Positions 43,885 through 52,259 of a DNA stretch of 64,000 nt are shown here, piece by piece. Location of the stretch: contig NZ_FNJV01000011.1 of the NCBI RefSeq assembly GCF_900103125.1, positions 124,001 through 188,000 of the forward strand. The letters are read 5' to 3'. A program made the translations under genes and the position numbers. The number at the start of each line of letters is the position of its first letter. Position 1 is the first letter of the stretch. Under the pieces are notes generated by a model. That model saw only the letters and a list, made by a program, of their open reading frames with translations. It ran no database searches and was not told where the DNA came from. This stretch comes from Mucilaginibacter sp. OK268 (GTDB lineage Bacteria > Bacteroidota > Bacteroidia > Sphingobacteriales > Sphingobacteriaceae).

Positions 43885-45177
43885 ATGAGCACCGTAATTA
43901 AAGTTGAAAACCTGTCGAAAGCCTACCAACTGGGCGATTTTGGTACAGGTACCATCTCCCGCGACCTGGAACGTTACTGGGCCAGGATACGTGGTAAAGA
44001 AGATCCCTTTTTAAAAATTGGTGAAACCAATGATCGCACAACAAAAGGCGAAAGTGATGTGGTTTGGAGCTTACGCGATATTAATTTTGATATTGAACAA
44101 GGTGATGCCGTAGGCATTATTGGTCGTAATGGTGCAGGCAAAAGCACCTTGCTTAAAATATTAAGCCGGGTTACCTCGCCTACCACCGGTTCAGTAAAGG
44201 TAAAAGGCCGCATAGCCAGTTTGCTGGAAGTAGGAACCGGCTTTCACCCGGAATTAACCGGGAAGGAAAATATTTTTTTAAACGGCGCTATCCTGGGGAT
44301 GCGTAAGGCCGAGATCAAACGAAAATTTGATGAGATCGTAGACTTTTCGGGGGTTGAGCGTTACATAGATACACCGGTAAAAAGATATTCATCGGGTATG
44401 TACGTGCGCCTGGCATTTGCGGTGGCTGCCCACCTGGAATCGGAGATACTAATAGTAGACGAAGTATTAGCCGTGGGCGATGCCGAGTTTCAGAAAAAAT
44501 GCCTGGGCAAAATGGGCGACATAAGCAAAAGCGAAGGCAGGACTGTTTTGTTTGTGAGTCATAATTTACAATCAGTAAGGGCCATCTGCAATTCAGGCAT
44601 CGTTTTGAAAAACGGACTGATTAATTTTAGCTCAGACAAAATCAATGAAGTACTTGACAACTATGCCAATACCGAGCATGAACAAAACACATTGAGCTGG
44701 GTACACGATGGTGCTAATAAAAAACGTTCAGACTATTTATTTATCCATTCGGTATTTATAAGTCAGTCAGCTGCTCCTACTACTTCCGTAGTAAACAGGG
44801 AAGATGATATCTCCTTTAACTTAAATGTTGCCATCAATACCAAAGATCCACGGTTGGAGATCGCTATCATTATAAAGGATTCGACGGGCAATACTGTTTT
44901 CATAACACAGTCGACTGATGATATACAGGAAAACTGGCCCTCTATAAAAATCGGGGATAATCACTTATCGGTTGTAGTTCCCAAAAACACATTGAACCAC
45001 GGCGAATTTATTTTAGTTGTGGAAGCTTATTTATACCGCACTGAAGTGCTTTACTCCGAATCTGGTAACGCGCCGCGCATACGGTTCAAAGTAGATGGCA
45101 ACCTGAGCAATTCTACCTACTGGACCCAGGCACGCCATGGCTCTTACGCGCCGATATTGTCGTGGAAATCTAAATGA
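43885..45177 (+). CDS. ABC-type polysaccharide exporter, ATPase with carbohydrate-binding tail (Wzt-like)
   Basis: 430 residues. The ATPase domain (1-250) has Walker A GRNGAGKSTLLKIL (about 79-92), signature YSSGMYVRLAFAVA and Walker B SEILIVDEVLAVGD; the H-loop is LFVSHNL. The C-terminal part (about 270-430) is a beta-sandwich like the Wzt C-domain that reads the modified chain end in O-antigen export. Its presence suggests export requires a capped glycan, perhaps by the acyl- or glycosyltransferases nearby. Confidence 0.92.
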   Translation: MSTVIKVENLSKAYQLGDFGTGTISRDLERYWARIRGKEDPFLKIGETNDRTTKGESDVVWSLRDINFDIEQGDAVGIIGRNGAGKSTLLKILSRVTSPTTGSVKVKGRIASLLEVGTGFHPELTGKENIFLNGAILGMRKAEIKRKFDEIVDFSGVERYIDTPVKRYSSGMYVRLAFAVAAHLESEILIVDEVLAVGDAEFQKKCLGKMGDISKSEGRTVLFVSHNLQSVRAICNSGIVLKNGLINFSSDKINEVLDNYANTEHEQNTLSWVHDGANKKRSDYLFIHSVFISQSAAPTTSVVNREDDISFNLNVAINTKDPRLEIAIIIKDSTGNTVFITQSTDDIQENWPSIKIGDNHLSVVVPKNTLNHGEFILVVEAYLYRTEVLYSESGNAPRIRFKVDGNLSNSTYWTQARHGSYAPILSWKSK

Positions 45178-45198
45178 TCATCAATTTAACACCTCATT

Positions 45199-46044
45199 AT
45201 GGACTTGCTGCAACTCAATAAGTTTGGCAACTTACATAACAACCAAAATATTTTCTTTTGTAAAACTGATTTCCTGAAAACGGAATTTAAGGTTATTCAA
45301 AAGCTTAAAAATGAAGTGATCCTGATCTCGGGCAATAGCGATATTAATATCGATCCCAGCTTTATTCCGTTGATGCCTGATAATATTACCACCTGGTATT
45401 GTCAAAATAACCTGGTGTATCATGATAAATTAAGATCCATACCTATTGGTTTAGAAAACACATTTCCTAACAAAAGAAAAGGACATGGCGTAGCATGGCA
45501 ACATGCCAAACAAAAGATAGAATTATTAAATGAGGTTTTAATTAAAGCAGGGCAACAAGGCATATCAAAACTTTTATACGCCAATTTCAATATCCAAACC
45601 AATTTCAAACACCGCTCCTTAATAAAGGAAATTTGTACCCGGGCCGAATTTATTACGCTTGATGAACCAGACCTGGATTATGCAACCTACATCGATAGGG
45701 TTTTAGCGCATGAGGCGACCATTTGCCCAACGGGTAATGGTATAGATACACACAGGATATATGAGGTATTATACTGCAACAGGATCCCCGTAATCATTAA
45801 AAGCAGCGACTATCCCATCTATACCGACATTTACGATCATCTTCCGATAGTTATTCTACAAGATGCAAACGAGCTAGCCGATATCGAAAAACTACAGGAC
45901 CTGGTCAATAAGGCTAAAGAAAAAGTTGTAAGACTGGAATTACTCGATTTTCAATACTGGCAAAAGCTAATTTCTGCTGAGGCAAAGGGTATCGCAATTC
46001 CTAAGACAGGCTTTTTTGAAAAACTTTTTAATTATAAAGCTTAG
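45199..46044 (+). CDS. Exostosin-like putative glycosyltransferase
   Basis: 281 residues, cytoplasmic. The C-terminal half has CPTGNGIDTHRIYEVLYCNRI (about 178-198, in part) and PVIIKSSDYPIY, closely resembling the exostosin/GT47-type GNGxDxHRxxExLxxGxxPV signature. The first half (FFCKTDFLKTEF, SGNSDINIDPSF, WYCQNNLVYHDKLRSIPIG) is like that of uncharacterised exostosin-family proteins of polysaccharide loci. The exact donor is unknown. It starts 21 nt after wzt. Confidence 0.72.
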   Translation: MDLLQLNKFGNLHNNQNIFFCKTDFLKTEFKVIQKLKNEVILISGNSDINIDPSFIPLMPDNITTWYCQNNLVYHDKLRSIPIGLENTFPNKRKGHGVAWQHAKQKIELLNEVLIKAGQQGISKLLYANFNIQTNFKHRSLIKEICTRAEFITLDEPDLDYATYIDRVLAHEATICPTGNGIDTHRIYEVLYCNRIPVIIKSSDYPIYTDIYDHLPIVILQDANELADIEKLQDLVNKAKEKVVRLELLDFQYWQKLISAEAKGIAIPKTGFFEKLFNYKA

Positions 46045-46082
46045 TTTCAACAATAGTTAACCGCTGGTCATTACCAATCAAA

Positions 46083-47150
46083 TTGGAAATAAAAACTATC
46101 CCCCCGGTACTTAACCAACCTTATTATCCAACTTTAAACGGGCTTCGCGGGGTAGCTATTTTAATCGTGGTAATTGGTCACCTAACCATCGGCACTCCAT
46201 TTGGCAATTATTTTAAAGGCAATGCTGGGGTGGGCATATTTTATGTACTAAGTGGGTTTTTGATCACCACCTTATTGCACAAGGAGAATATTTTAAATGG
46301 CAGGGTTTCGTTTAAAAATTTTTACATCAGGAGAGCGCTGCGGATCTTGCCCGTATCTTATTTATTCCTGATCGTATTGCTTATTTTAAACGTTCTTCTA
46401 AAGCTTTCCATTTCAAACGTTTCATTCCTCACTTCTTTTCTTTATTTAAGAAACCTGCCTATTCATACCAATAATGCCGATTGGTATAACGGGCATTTTT
46501 ATACCCTGGCCGTCGAGGAGCAATTCTATCTGATTTTTCCGGTGATCATCGTTTTCTGTTTTAAGCACTATATAAAAATTGTATGCCTCATCATCGTCTC
46601 GATCAAGGTGCTGGGCTTTCTGGTTTACAATAATGTCGGCTGGTTTTTCTCTGTTAAAATTATTCACAACCTGTCGCTCCTGGTAGTTCTTTTATTCGGG
46701 AATGATACGATATCTATATTAATCGGCACTATACTTTCAACCCTGCTTTTTAAGGGAATACTGCCTACAGATAAAGTAAAAAGCGGTTTCCTTTTTACCC
46801 TTGTCCTTTTTGTTGCTGCCATTATTTTCAGAAACAGTCAGCTCATCGAAAATGAATTTATAACCACATTGATCTTTGATTTGCTGATAGCCACCGTAAT
46901 ATATCTGTGTTTTGACGAAAGTACTTTATTGTCTAAAATCTTAAAAAACAAGGTCTTGATGCAAATCGGGACCTTATCATACAGCATTTATATATGGCAG
47001 CAATTGTTTACCCAATACCAACCCTGGGGACATTATTTCCGGTATGCTGATTCGGCATGGTTTAATGTGCCTGTTCTGTTTATCGTTTCTTATTTGTCAT
47101 ACTATTTGTTTGAGAGCCGCTTTTTAAAACTTAAGAAAAAATTCAACTGA
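46083..47150 (+). CDS. Membrane O-acyltransferase, acyltransferase-3 (OafA) family
   Basis: A 355-residue protein of about ten membrane helices, starting with the family motif YYPTLNGLRGVAILIVVIGH (about 14-33) whose Arg-Gly and His are the signature; FYVLSGFLITTLL and YIRRALRILPVSYLFLIVL follow. AT3 proteins transfer acetyl or other acyl groups to polysaccharides at the membrane. Only a TTG at 46083 gives a start just upstream of the first helix. The next gene begins 7 nt after its stop. Confidence 0.88.
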   Translation: MEIKTIPPVLNQPYYPTLNGLRGVAILIVVIGHLTIGTPFGNYFKGNAGVGIFYVLSGFLITTLLHKENILNGRVSFKNFYIRRALRILPVSYLFLIVLLILNVLLKLSISNVSFLTSFLYLRNLPIHTNNADWYNGHFYTLAVEEQFYLIFPVIIVFCFKHYIKIVCLIIVSIKVLGFLVYNNVGWFFSVKIIHNLSLLVVLLFGNDTISILIGTILSTLLFKGILPTDKVKSGFLFTLVLFVAAIIFRNSQLIENEFITTLIFDLLIATVIYLCFDESTLLSKILKNKVLMQIGTLSYSIYIWQQLFTQYQPWGHYFRYADSAWFNVPVLFIVSYLSYYLFESRFLKLKKKFN

Positions 47151-47157
47151 TAATTCC

Positions 47158-48735
47158 TTGATCATCCAACGAGCAATAGTCTCCACAGACGCCAACCCAC
47201 TCTATTATGATTTTTGGCCATTAACTGCAAAAGCATGGGCTAATTTTAAAATAACACCCACTGTAGCCGTTATAGGAAATCTTAATCTTAATTATGAGCA
47301 TGGCCTGGTGATCAAGGTACCGTTTATTGATAATGTGCCCTCGGGTTTTATAGCCCAGGTTATCCGCTTTATTATACCTTGTCTGTTTCCGCATGAAGTA
47401 TCTGTTATAGGCGACATCGACATGATCCCCTTAGATAAAACATACTTTACTCAACAAGTGTCGCAGTATAATGATGATAGCGTCATCATTTTTTCGGCGG
47501 ATGCTTATAAAGATCAAGTCAGGTACCCGATGTGCTATATAGCCGCCAAGGGTAAATTTTTTCAAGAAATTATTGGGTTGAAAGATACCAGCTGGCCAAC
47601 AATAAAGGAATTTATAGAGTCCCTGTATGCCTTAGGTTTGAACTGGGAGACCGACGAACTGTTTTTCGCGAAACAATTACATGAATCACCATTGCTAAAA
47701 AAAACCATATTTTTAAAAAGAGGCGGATGGGCTCCCTATGCCAGAAAAAGGATAGACAGGGGTAGGTGGCAGTATTCCAAATTAGGATTATTTAATAACA
47801 GATATATTGATGCCCACAGTGTAAGGCCTTTAAACCCCAATCTGGCTAAGCTAAAAACCCTTATCGCGTTTGTTGAAGCAGGCTCTGATCATAAAACTTT
47901 CTTTATCCAGTCATTAAAAAAACCGGTTAAGACAGCCTATCTCAGCATTAAACATTTAAAGCAGCTTCTTTTTGATAAAGACCTATACCAGGTTTTAAAA
48001 ACCATCCCGGCAAAAGCCTTAAAAACTAAAACCATCGCCTTTACGCTTTACGGCAACGAACCAAGGTATATTGAAAACCTGGATCAAACCCTGGCCTCCT
48101 ATCATGAATGGCTGCCCGATTGGCAATGCCGGTTATACATTGGCAGCGATGTAAATGACAAGACCATCCAACTGCTTCTGGATAAACAATGTGAGGTGAT
48201 TGTTATGAAAATGGGGGGAATTGATGCCCGGTATATGAACTGGCGTTTTTTAGCCATGGAGGATAAAACCAAGGACGCCGTTATTATCCGGGATGTTGAT
48301 TCATTTTGTACTTACCGGGAAAAATTAATGATAGAGGAGTGGTTAAATTCCGAGAAGAAATTTCACATCATCCGGGATCATGTGAACCATACCGGTAGAA
48401 TTATGGGAGGTATTTGGGGCATAAAAAAAGGGTTGATAGACATTGACATCAAAAAAGAAACCAAAAAACTATTGATGACAAACCAATACGGAATGGATAT
48501 GGCTTTTTTAAATAAGATCATATATCCGTTGGTTAAGCATGATGCCATGGTGCATGATAGCTTCCCGAGATTTCCTGATGAAGACCCTATAGTTGTGCCC
48601 GTGGATATAAATGCCGGCTTTATTGGTGAAATAAATACCGACCTGACCTTAAGAGATAGGGACCGGGCATTTTTAAATCATTTTGATCAAAGATGCTTCT
48701 CTCTTGAAAATAAAACGATAAATGCTTCTGCCTGA
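47158..48735 (+). CDS. Two-domain protein with two putative GT-A-like domains
   Basis: 525 residues in two unlike halves. The first (about 1-210) holds GDIDMIPLDKTYF, a DxD-type metal site, and DELFFAKQLHES; the second (about 275-480) starts IAFTLYGNEPRYIENLDQTL and holds AVIIRDVDSFCTYREKLM (DxD) and NHTGRIMGGIWGIKKG. A helical linker (about 215-275) joins them. I infer two fused glycosyltransferases or a catalytic domain plus an inactive one. No family is recognised with confidence. Start is TTG (47158); the end overlaps the next gene by 14 nt. Confidence 0.65.
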   Translation: MIIQRAIVSTDANPLYYDFWPLTAKAWANFKITPTVAVIGNLNLNYEHGLVIKVPFIDNVPSGFIAQVIRFIIPCLFPHEVSVIGDIDMIPLDKTYFTQQVSQYNDDSVIIFSADAYKDQVRYPMCYIAAKGKFFQEIIGLKDTSWPTIKEFIESLYALGLNWETDELFFAKQLHESPLLKKTIFLKRGGWAPYARKRIDRGRWQYSKLGLFNNRYIDAHSVRPLNPNLAKLKTLIAFVEAGSDHKTFFIQSLKKPVKTAYLSIKHLKQLLFDKDLYQVLKTIPAKALKTKTIAFTLYGNEPRYIENLDQTLASYHEWLPDWQCRLYIGSDVNDKTIQLLLDKQCEVIVMKMGGIDARYMNWRFLAMEDKTKDAVIIRDVDSFCTYREKLMIEEWLNSEKKFHIIRDHVNHTGRIMGGIWGIKKGLIDIDIKKETKKLLMTNQYGMDMAFLNKIIYPLVKHDAMVHDSFPRFPDEDPIVVPVDINAGFIGEINTDLTLRDRDRAFLNHFDQRCFSLENKTINASA

Positions 48736-49645
48736 CCTGCTTCAATACCGTACCGAATTAGAGAAAAATGGAGCGGCGTTTCCCTTGCAAACCGTACCGT
48801 TTACAAAACAGGGTTTGTTAAGTATTTTACCCAAACCGAAAACTGATCAAACAGACTGGCCCTGGGCCGAGGAAGTTCCTCCTGCTCAATATGATGAAAG
48901 GGCAGCATGGCCAAAACTCACCATCGTTACACCTTCTTTTAATCAGGGTCACTTCTTAGAAGAAACCATCCGGTCAGTACTCTTGCAAAACTATCCTAAC
49001 CTGGAATTTATAGTGATTGACGGGGGCAGTACAGATAGCAGTCATGCTATACTGGAAAAATACTCACCCTGGATAAGTTATTGGCAAAGTAAAAAAGACA
49101 AGGGGCAATCAAACGCTATTAACTTAGGGTTTAGCCTGGCGAGCGGCGACTACTACGCCTGGATAAACAGTGATGATTATTATCTGCAAAATGTGTTTCA
49201 GCTGGTCATTAACACATTTTTAAAATCCCAAACAGATTTTGTTTACGGGTATGCCTTTAATAAAAAGGACAGCAAGTTGGAATTGGTGACTGTGCCACCG
49301 CTATATGATTACTTTATAAAGATCCCCTCATTACCACAACCAGCTTGTTTTTGGAGTTCAGGCATCCATCAACCCGTTTGGGAAGAGATGTATTGCGCGC
49401 TTGATTATGAGCTGTGGATAAGGCTTGTGAAAGGCAATAAACGCAAACGCATCAGGCAGCCGCTGGCCGTTGCTAATGTTCATGATGATGCCAAGACCCA
49501 TGATGATGCTATCAAAATTAAATGGCATGAAGATCATCTAAAAATGTGGTCGGCCGAAGGGCATGGACCAGTACCAGAATGGAAACGAATAGTTTTCCTG
49601 AACCGCATCAGGCTAAAATTATATAAATTATTGAAGATCATTTAA
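48722..49645 (+). CDS. Glycosyltransferase family 2
   Basis: 307 residues with a GT-A domain after an unusual 60-residue N-terminal lead (SILPKPKTDQTDWPWAEEVPPA) that is common in some bacterial GT2 enzymes. Core: LTIVTPSFNQGHFLEETIRSVL (in part), FIVIDGGSTDSS, NSDDYY (metal site, about residues 148-153) and QPACFWSSGI, then LDYELWIRLV. A repeat-filled gap of 147 nt follows, so it may end one co-translated block. Confidence 0.88.
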   Translation: MLLPDLLQYRTELEKNGAAFPLQTVPFTKQGLLSILPKPKTDQTDWPWAEEVPPAQYDERAAWPKLTIVTPSFNQGHFLEETIRSVLLQNYPNLEFIVIDGGSTDSSHAILEKYSPWISYWQSKKDKGQSNAINLGFSLASGDYYAWINSDDYYLQNVFQLVINTFLKSQTDFVYGYAFNKKDSKLELVTVPPLYDYFIKIPSLPQPACFWSSGIHQPVWEEMYCALDYELWIRLVKGNKRKRIRQPLAVANVHDDAKTHDDAIKIKWHEDHLKMWSAEGHGPVPEWKRIVFLNRIRLKLYKLLKII

Positions 49646-49647
49646 AA

Positions 49648-49787
49648 GAGGAATCAAGATATGAGAGAAAAGAAGCAAGATATAAGAGTCAAGAATCAAG
49701 AATCAAGAAAAAAATAGTATGTTGATTTTTTCTTTAATCTTTTTTGCTTAGGTCTTAATTCTTGACTCTTATATCTTGCTTCCTTCC
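49648..49787. repeat. Long AGTCAAGAATC palindrome before the MBOAT gene
   Basis: Left arm starts AGAGGAATCAAGATATGAG, AAGAAGCAAGATATAAGAG and TCAAGAATCAAGAATCAAGA; right arm holds TTAATTCTTGACTCTTATA and TCTTGCTTCC. Together they can fold as a stem of about 50 nt. It is the longest copy of the family seen here. Confidence 0.75.
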
Positions 49788-49792
49788 CCCCT

Positions 49793-51181
49793 ATGTTATT
49801 TAACTCGCTTCTGTTCCTGATCTTTTTCCTGGTAGTAACCAGCGCGTATTATCTGCTCACGCCCAAATTACGCTGGGCATGGCTTTTAATGGCCAGCTGC
49901 TACTTTTACATGTATTTTAAACCGGTATATATTTTAATCATACTGTTTACCATTGTAGTTGATTACATAGCAGGTTTATTAATTGAAAAGGCACAAGGTC
50001 ATACTAGAAAGTTTTTTTTGCTGGCAAGTATAATAGCTAACGTAGGCGTATTGGCTGTATTTAAGTATTTCGATTTTTTCGCAGGTAACTTCAATTTCCT
50101 GAGCCATAGTTTTAGCGGCCCGCAGATACCCTTGCTTCATATCTTGTTACCCATAGGCTTGTCCTTTCATACTTTCCAGGCCATGAGCTATACCATTGAG
50201 GTTTACCGGGGAAATCAGAAAGCTGAGAAGCATTTTGGTATTTACGCGCTATACGTGCTTTTTTATCCGCAGATGGTTGCCGGGCCAATTGAAAGACCGC
50301 AACATATTTTACCCCAGCTGCATCGCGTAAATAAGTTCAATACTACGGGCTTTATCACCGGTATATTTTTAATAACGATAGGCCTGTTTAAAAAAATGGT
50401 GATCGCCGATCGTTTGGGCTTATATGTTGATCCGGTGTTTAACAACCCGCACGGTCATTCTGCATTTGATCTGCTCGTGGCCGTTTACTTTTTCGCGTTC
50501 CAGATCTATTGTGATTTTAGCGGATACTCAGACATTGCCGTGGGTGCTGCACTAACTTTAGGTATCGAACTGATGCGGAACTTTAACATGCCCTATCTCG
50601 CCAAAAACATTGCGGAGTTTTGGCAGCGCTGGCATATCTCCTTATCAACCTGGTTTCGCGATTATGTTTATATTCCGCTTGGTGGTAGCCGCGTAACTTT
50701 CATGGTCACCTGCATCAATATACTCATTGTATTTATTATCAGCGGTTTGTGGCATGGCGCCAACTGGAAATACCTGGTATGGGGTTTAATACATGGCTTG
50801 TTGCTTATAGGCTACCAGCTATTAAAAAAGCTGAAAATTAATATAAAGGGGCTTAGCTATCTCAAATGGATACTCACCTTTAACCTGGTTTGCCTGGCAT
50901 GGATATTTTTCAGGGCCAATACGGTTACCGAAGGCTTTTTCATTCTAAATAAGATCTTCACTTTAACTGCCTTCCATTATACTGCTGCGCATATTATGCC
51001 ATGGAACGAGCTTTTCTATTGCATATTCATTATACTGGCTCTGTTAGCGGGCGAGTGGTACCTGCAGCGTAAAGCGCTGTGGTCAAACCGGGGCATGTTG
51101 TTTACAACGGCCATTTTATGTATTGCCTGTTATTTCCTGGGTATATTTAATGAGGCCCAGTTCATATATTTTCAGTTTTGA
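49793..51181 (+). CDS. MBOAT family O-acyltransferase (AlgI-like)
   Basis: A 462-residue polytopic membrane acyltransferase. It has the AlgI/DltB-like YSGYSDIA as DFSGYSDIAVG (about residues 239-249), MVAGPIERPQHILPQL, NFWQRWHISLS-type AEFWQRWHISLSTWFRDYVY and the catalytic His region GLWHGANWKYLVWG (about 316-329). MBOAT enzymes move acyl groups from the cytoplasm to a periplasmic SGNH partner for polysaccharide acylation. The SGNH-like gene overlaps its end by 4 nt, matching the AlgI-AlgJ/X arrangement. Confidence 0.92.
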   Translation: MLFNSLLFLIFFLVVTSAYYLLTPKLRWAWLLMASCYFYMYFKPVYILIILFTIVVDYIAGLLIEKAQGHTRKFFLLASIIANVGVLAVFKYFDFFAGNFNFLSHSFSGPQIPLLHILLPIGLSFHTFQAMSYTIEVYRGNQKAEKHFGIYALYVLFYPQMVAGPIERPQHILPQLHRVNKFNTTGFITGIFLITIGLFKKMVIADRLGLYVDPVFNNPHGHSAFDLLVAVYFFAFQIYCDFSGYSDIAVGAALTLGIELMRNFNMPYLAKNIAEFWQRWHISLSTWFRDYVYIPLGGSRVTFMVTCINILIVFIISGLWHGANWKYLVWGLIHGLLLIGYQLLKKLKINIKGLSYLKWILTFNLVCLAWIFFRANTVTEGFFILNKIFTLTAFHYTAAHIMPWNELFYCIFIILALLAGEWYLQRKALWSNRGMLFTTAILCIACYFLGIFNEAQFIYFQF

Positions 51182-52242
51182 TGAAGAAGATCACTAGCAT
51201 ATTGGTATTGGCTTGTAGTACACTCGTACTATTGGCAGCCATGAACCAGTCGTTCATCAACCGCATTAAACAGGATAGATATTTTGATCATTTAAATAAT
51301 GCACACACCACCAGATCATTATATCAACGCATTTTTGTAAGATCAGACCGCTGGGCATATGGCGATCTTTATGGTTTATGCTATTTACCCCAATACCGGT
51401 TTAAGCTGGAGGCTTTTAAAAAATATAATCCCAGAAACAGCAGAAACTCTCAAAATCGGATCCTTTATATTATTGGCGATAGTTTCCTGGCTGATAAAAC
51501 TTTGGCCGGAGCATTTGATGGCTTCGACAATGTTATTTTCGTAGACAGGAGGTTCCACTTCGGCCCTATCCAATTAGACAGCACCCAGCAAAATTTCCTG
51601 ATCATGGAATTTGCGGAACGTAATCTTAACAGCTATAATATTGACAAAACCAACGCAATAAAAGCCGATACCCCTGCGCCACTTTCTTTGATGAACAGAT
51701 TAGGAAACATCATTTTTAACAAAGACCTGAGCCGTAACCTGGAACTCTTACTATTTGACGATAAATTATTTACGTCGATAAAGGAATTAAAAGCTTCGCT
51801 CAACTACAATTTATTTGGCCGGGTAGCAAAAGAAGTTGCGGTGAGTACCGACAAAAAAAGGTTATTATTAAACATCACCGTTGATACCAATGATACCCAT
51901 TCGGCATTCAGATATAAAACCGCCCGGCAAATTGATAGCATAACGACAAACCTTAAAGAAGCTCAAAATTACTACGAGGGTATCGGGTTTAAAAAAGTAT
52001 TTTTAAGCATCGTCCCTAATCCGGTGTCGGTTTATGACGAAAACCGCATGCCGTATAATCATCTGCTGGAACGGGTAGAGCAACAAACAGACCTGCCCCT
52101 CATCAGCATCTATAAAACATTTAAGACTGATAAATATAATCTATACTTTTTAAGCGACGCGCATTGGAATCCATTGGGCTTTGATACCTGGGTAGAGCAG
52201 GTAAATAAAACTTTAAAAAGCGATGATGAAAGAAATCACTAA
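51178..52242 (+). CDS. SGNH-fold acyltransferase partner (AlgJ/AlgX-like)
   Basis: 354 residues with an N-terminal membrane anchor/signal (about 3-22). The SGNH block I is YIIGDSFLAD (catalytic Ser about residue 102), and the C-terminal Asp-His pair is SDAHWNPLGFDTWV (about 328-341), as in AlgJ/AlgX and PatB2-type O-acetyltransferases. It probably takes acyl groups from the MBOAT protein encoded just upstream and transfers them to the glycan in the periplasm. The middle region is poorly conserved. The last residues (DDERNH) run into a repeat. Confidence 0.8.
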   Translation: MMKKITSILVLACSTLVLLAAMNQSFINRIKQDRYFDHLNNAHTTRSLYQRIFVRSDRWAYGDLYGLCYLPQYRFKLEAFKKYNPRNSRNSQNRILYIIGDSFLADKTLAGAFDGFDNVIFVDRRFHFGPIQLDSTQQNFLIMEFAERNLNSYNIDKTNAIKADTPAPLSLMNRLGNIIFNKDLSRNLELLLFDDKLFTSIKELKASLNYNLFGRVAKEVAVSTDKKRLLLNITVDTNDTHSAFRYKTARQIDSITTNLKEAQNYYEGIGFKKVFLSIVPNPVSVYDENRMPYNHLLERVEQQTDLPLISIYKTFKTDKYNLYFLSDAHWNPLGFDTWVEQVNKTLKSDDERNH

Positions 52243-52259
52243 TTCAATAATTACTTGGG

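Noticed and set aside
49648..49787. Insertion sequence from the long inverted arms
   Set aside because: There is no transposase ORF between the arms and no evident target duplication; the same arms recur at other loci without coding content.
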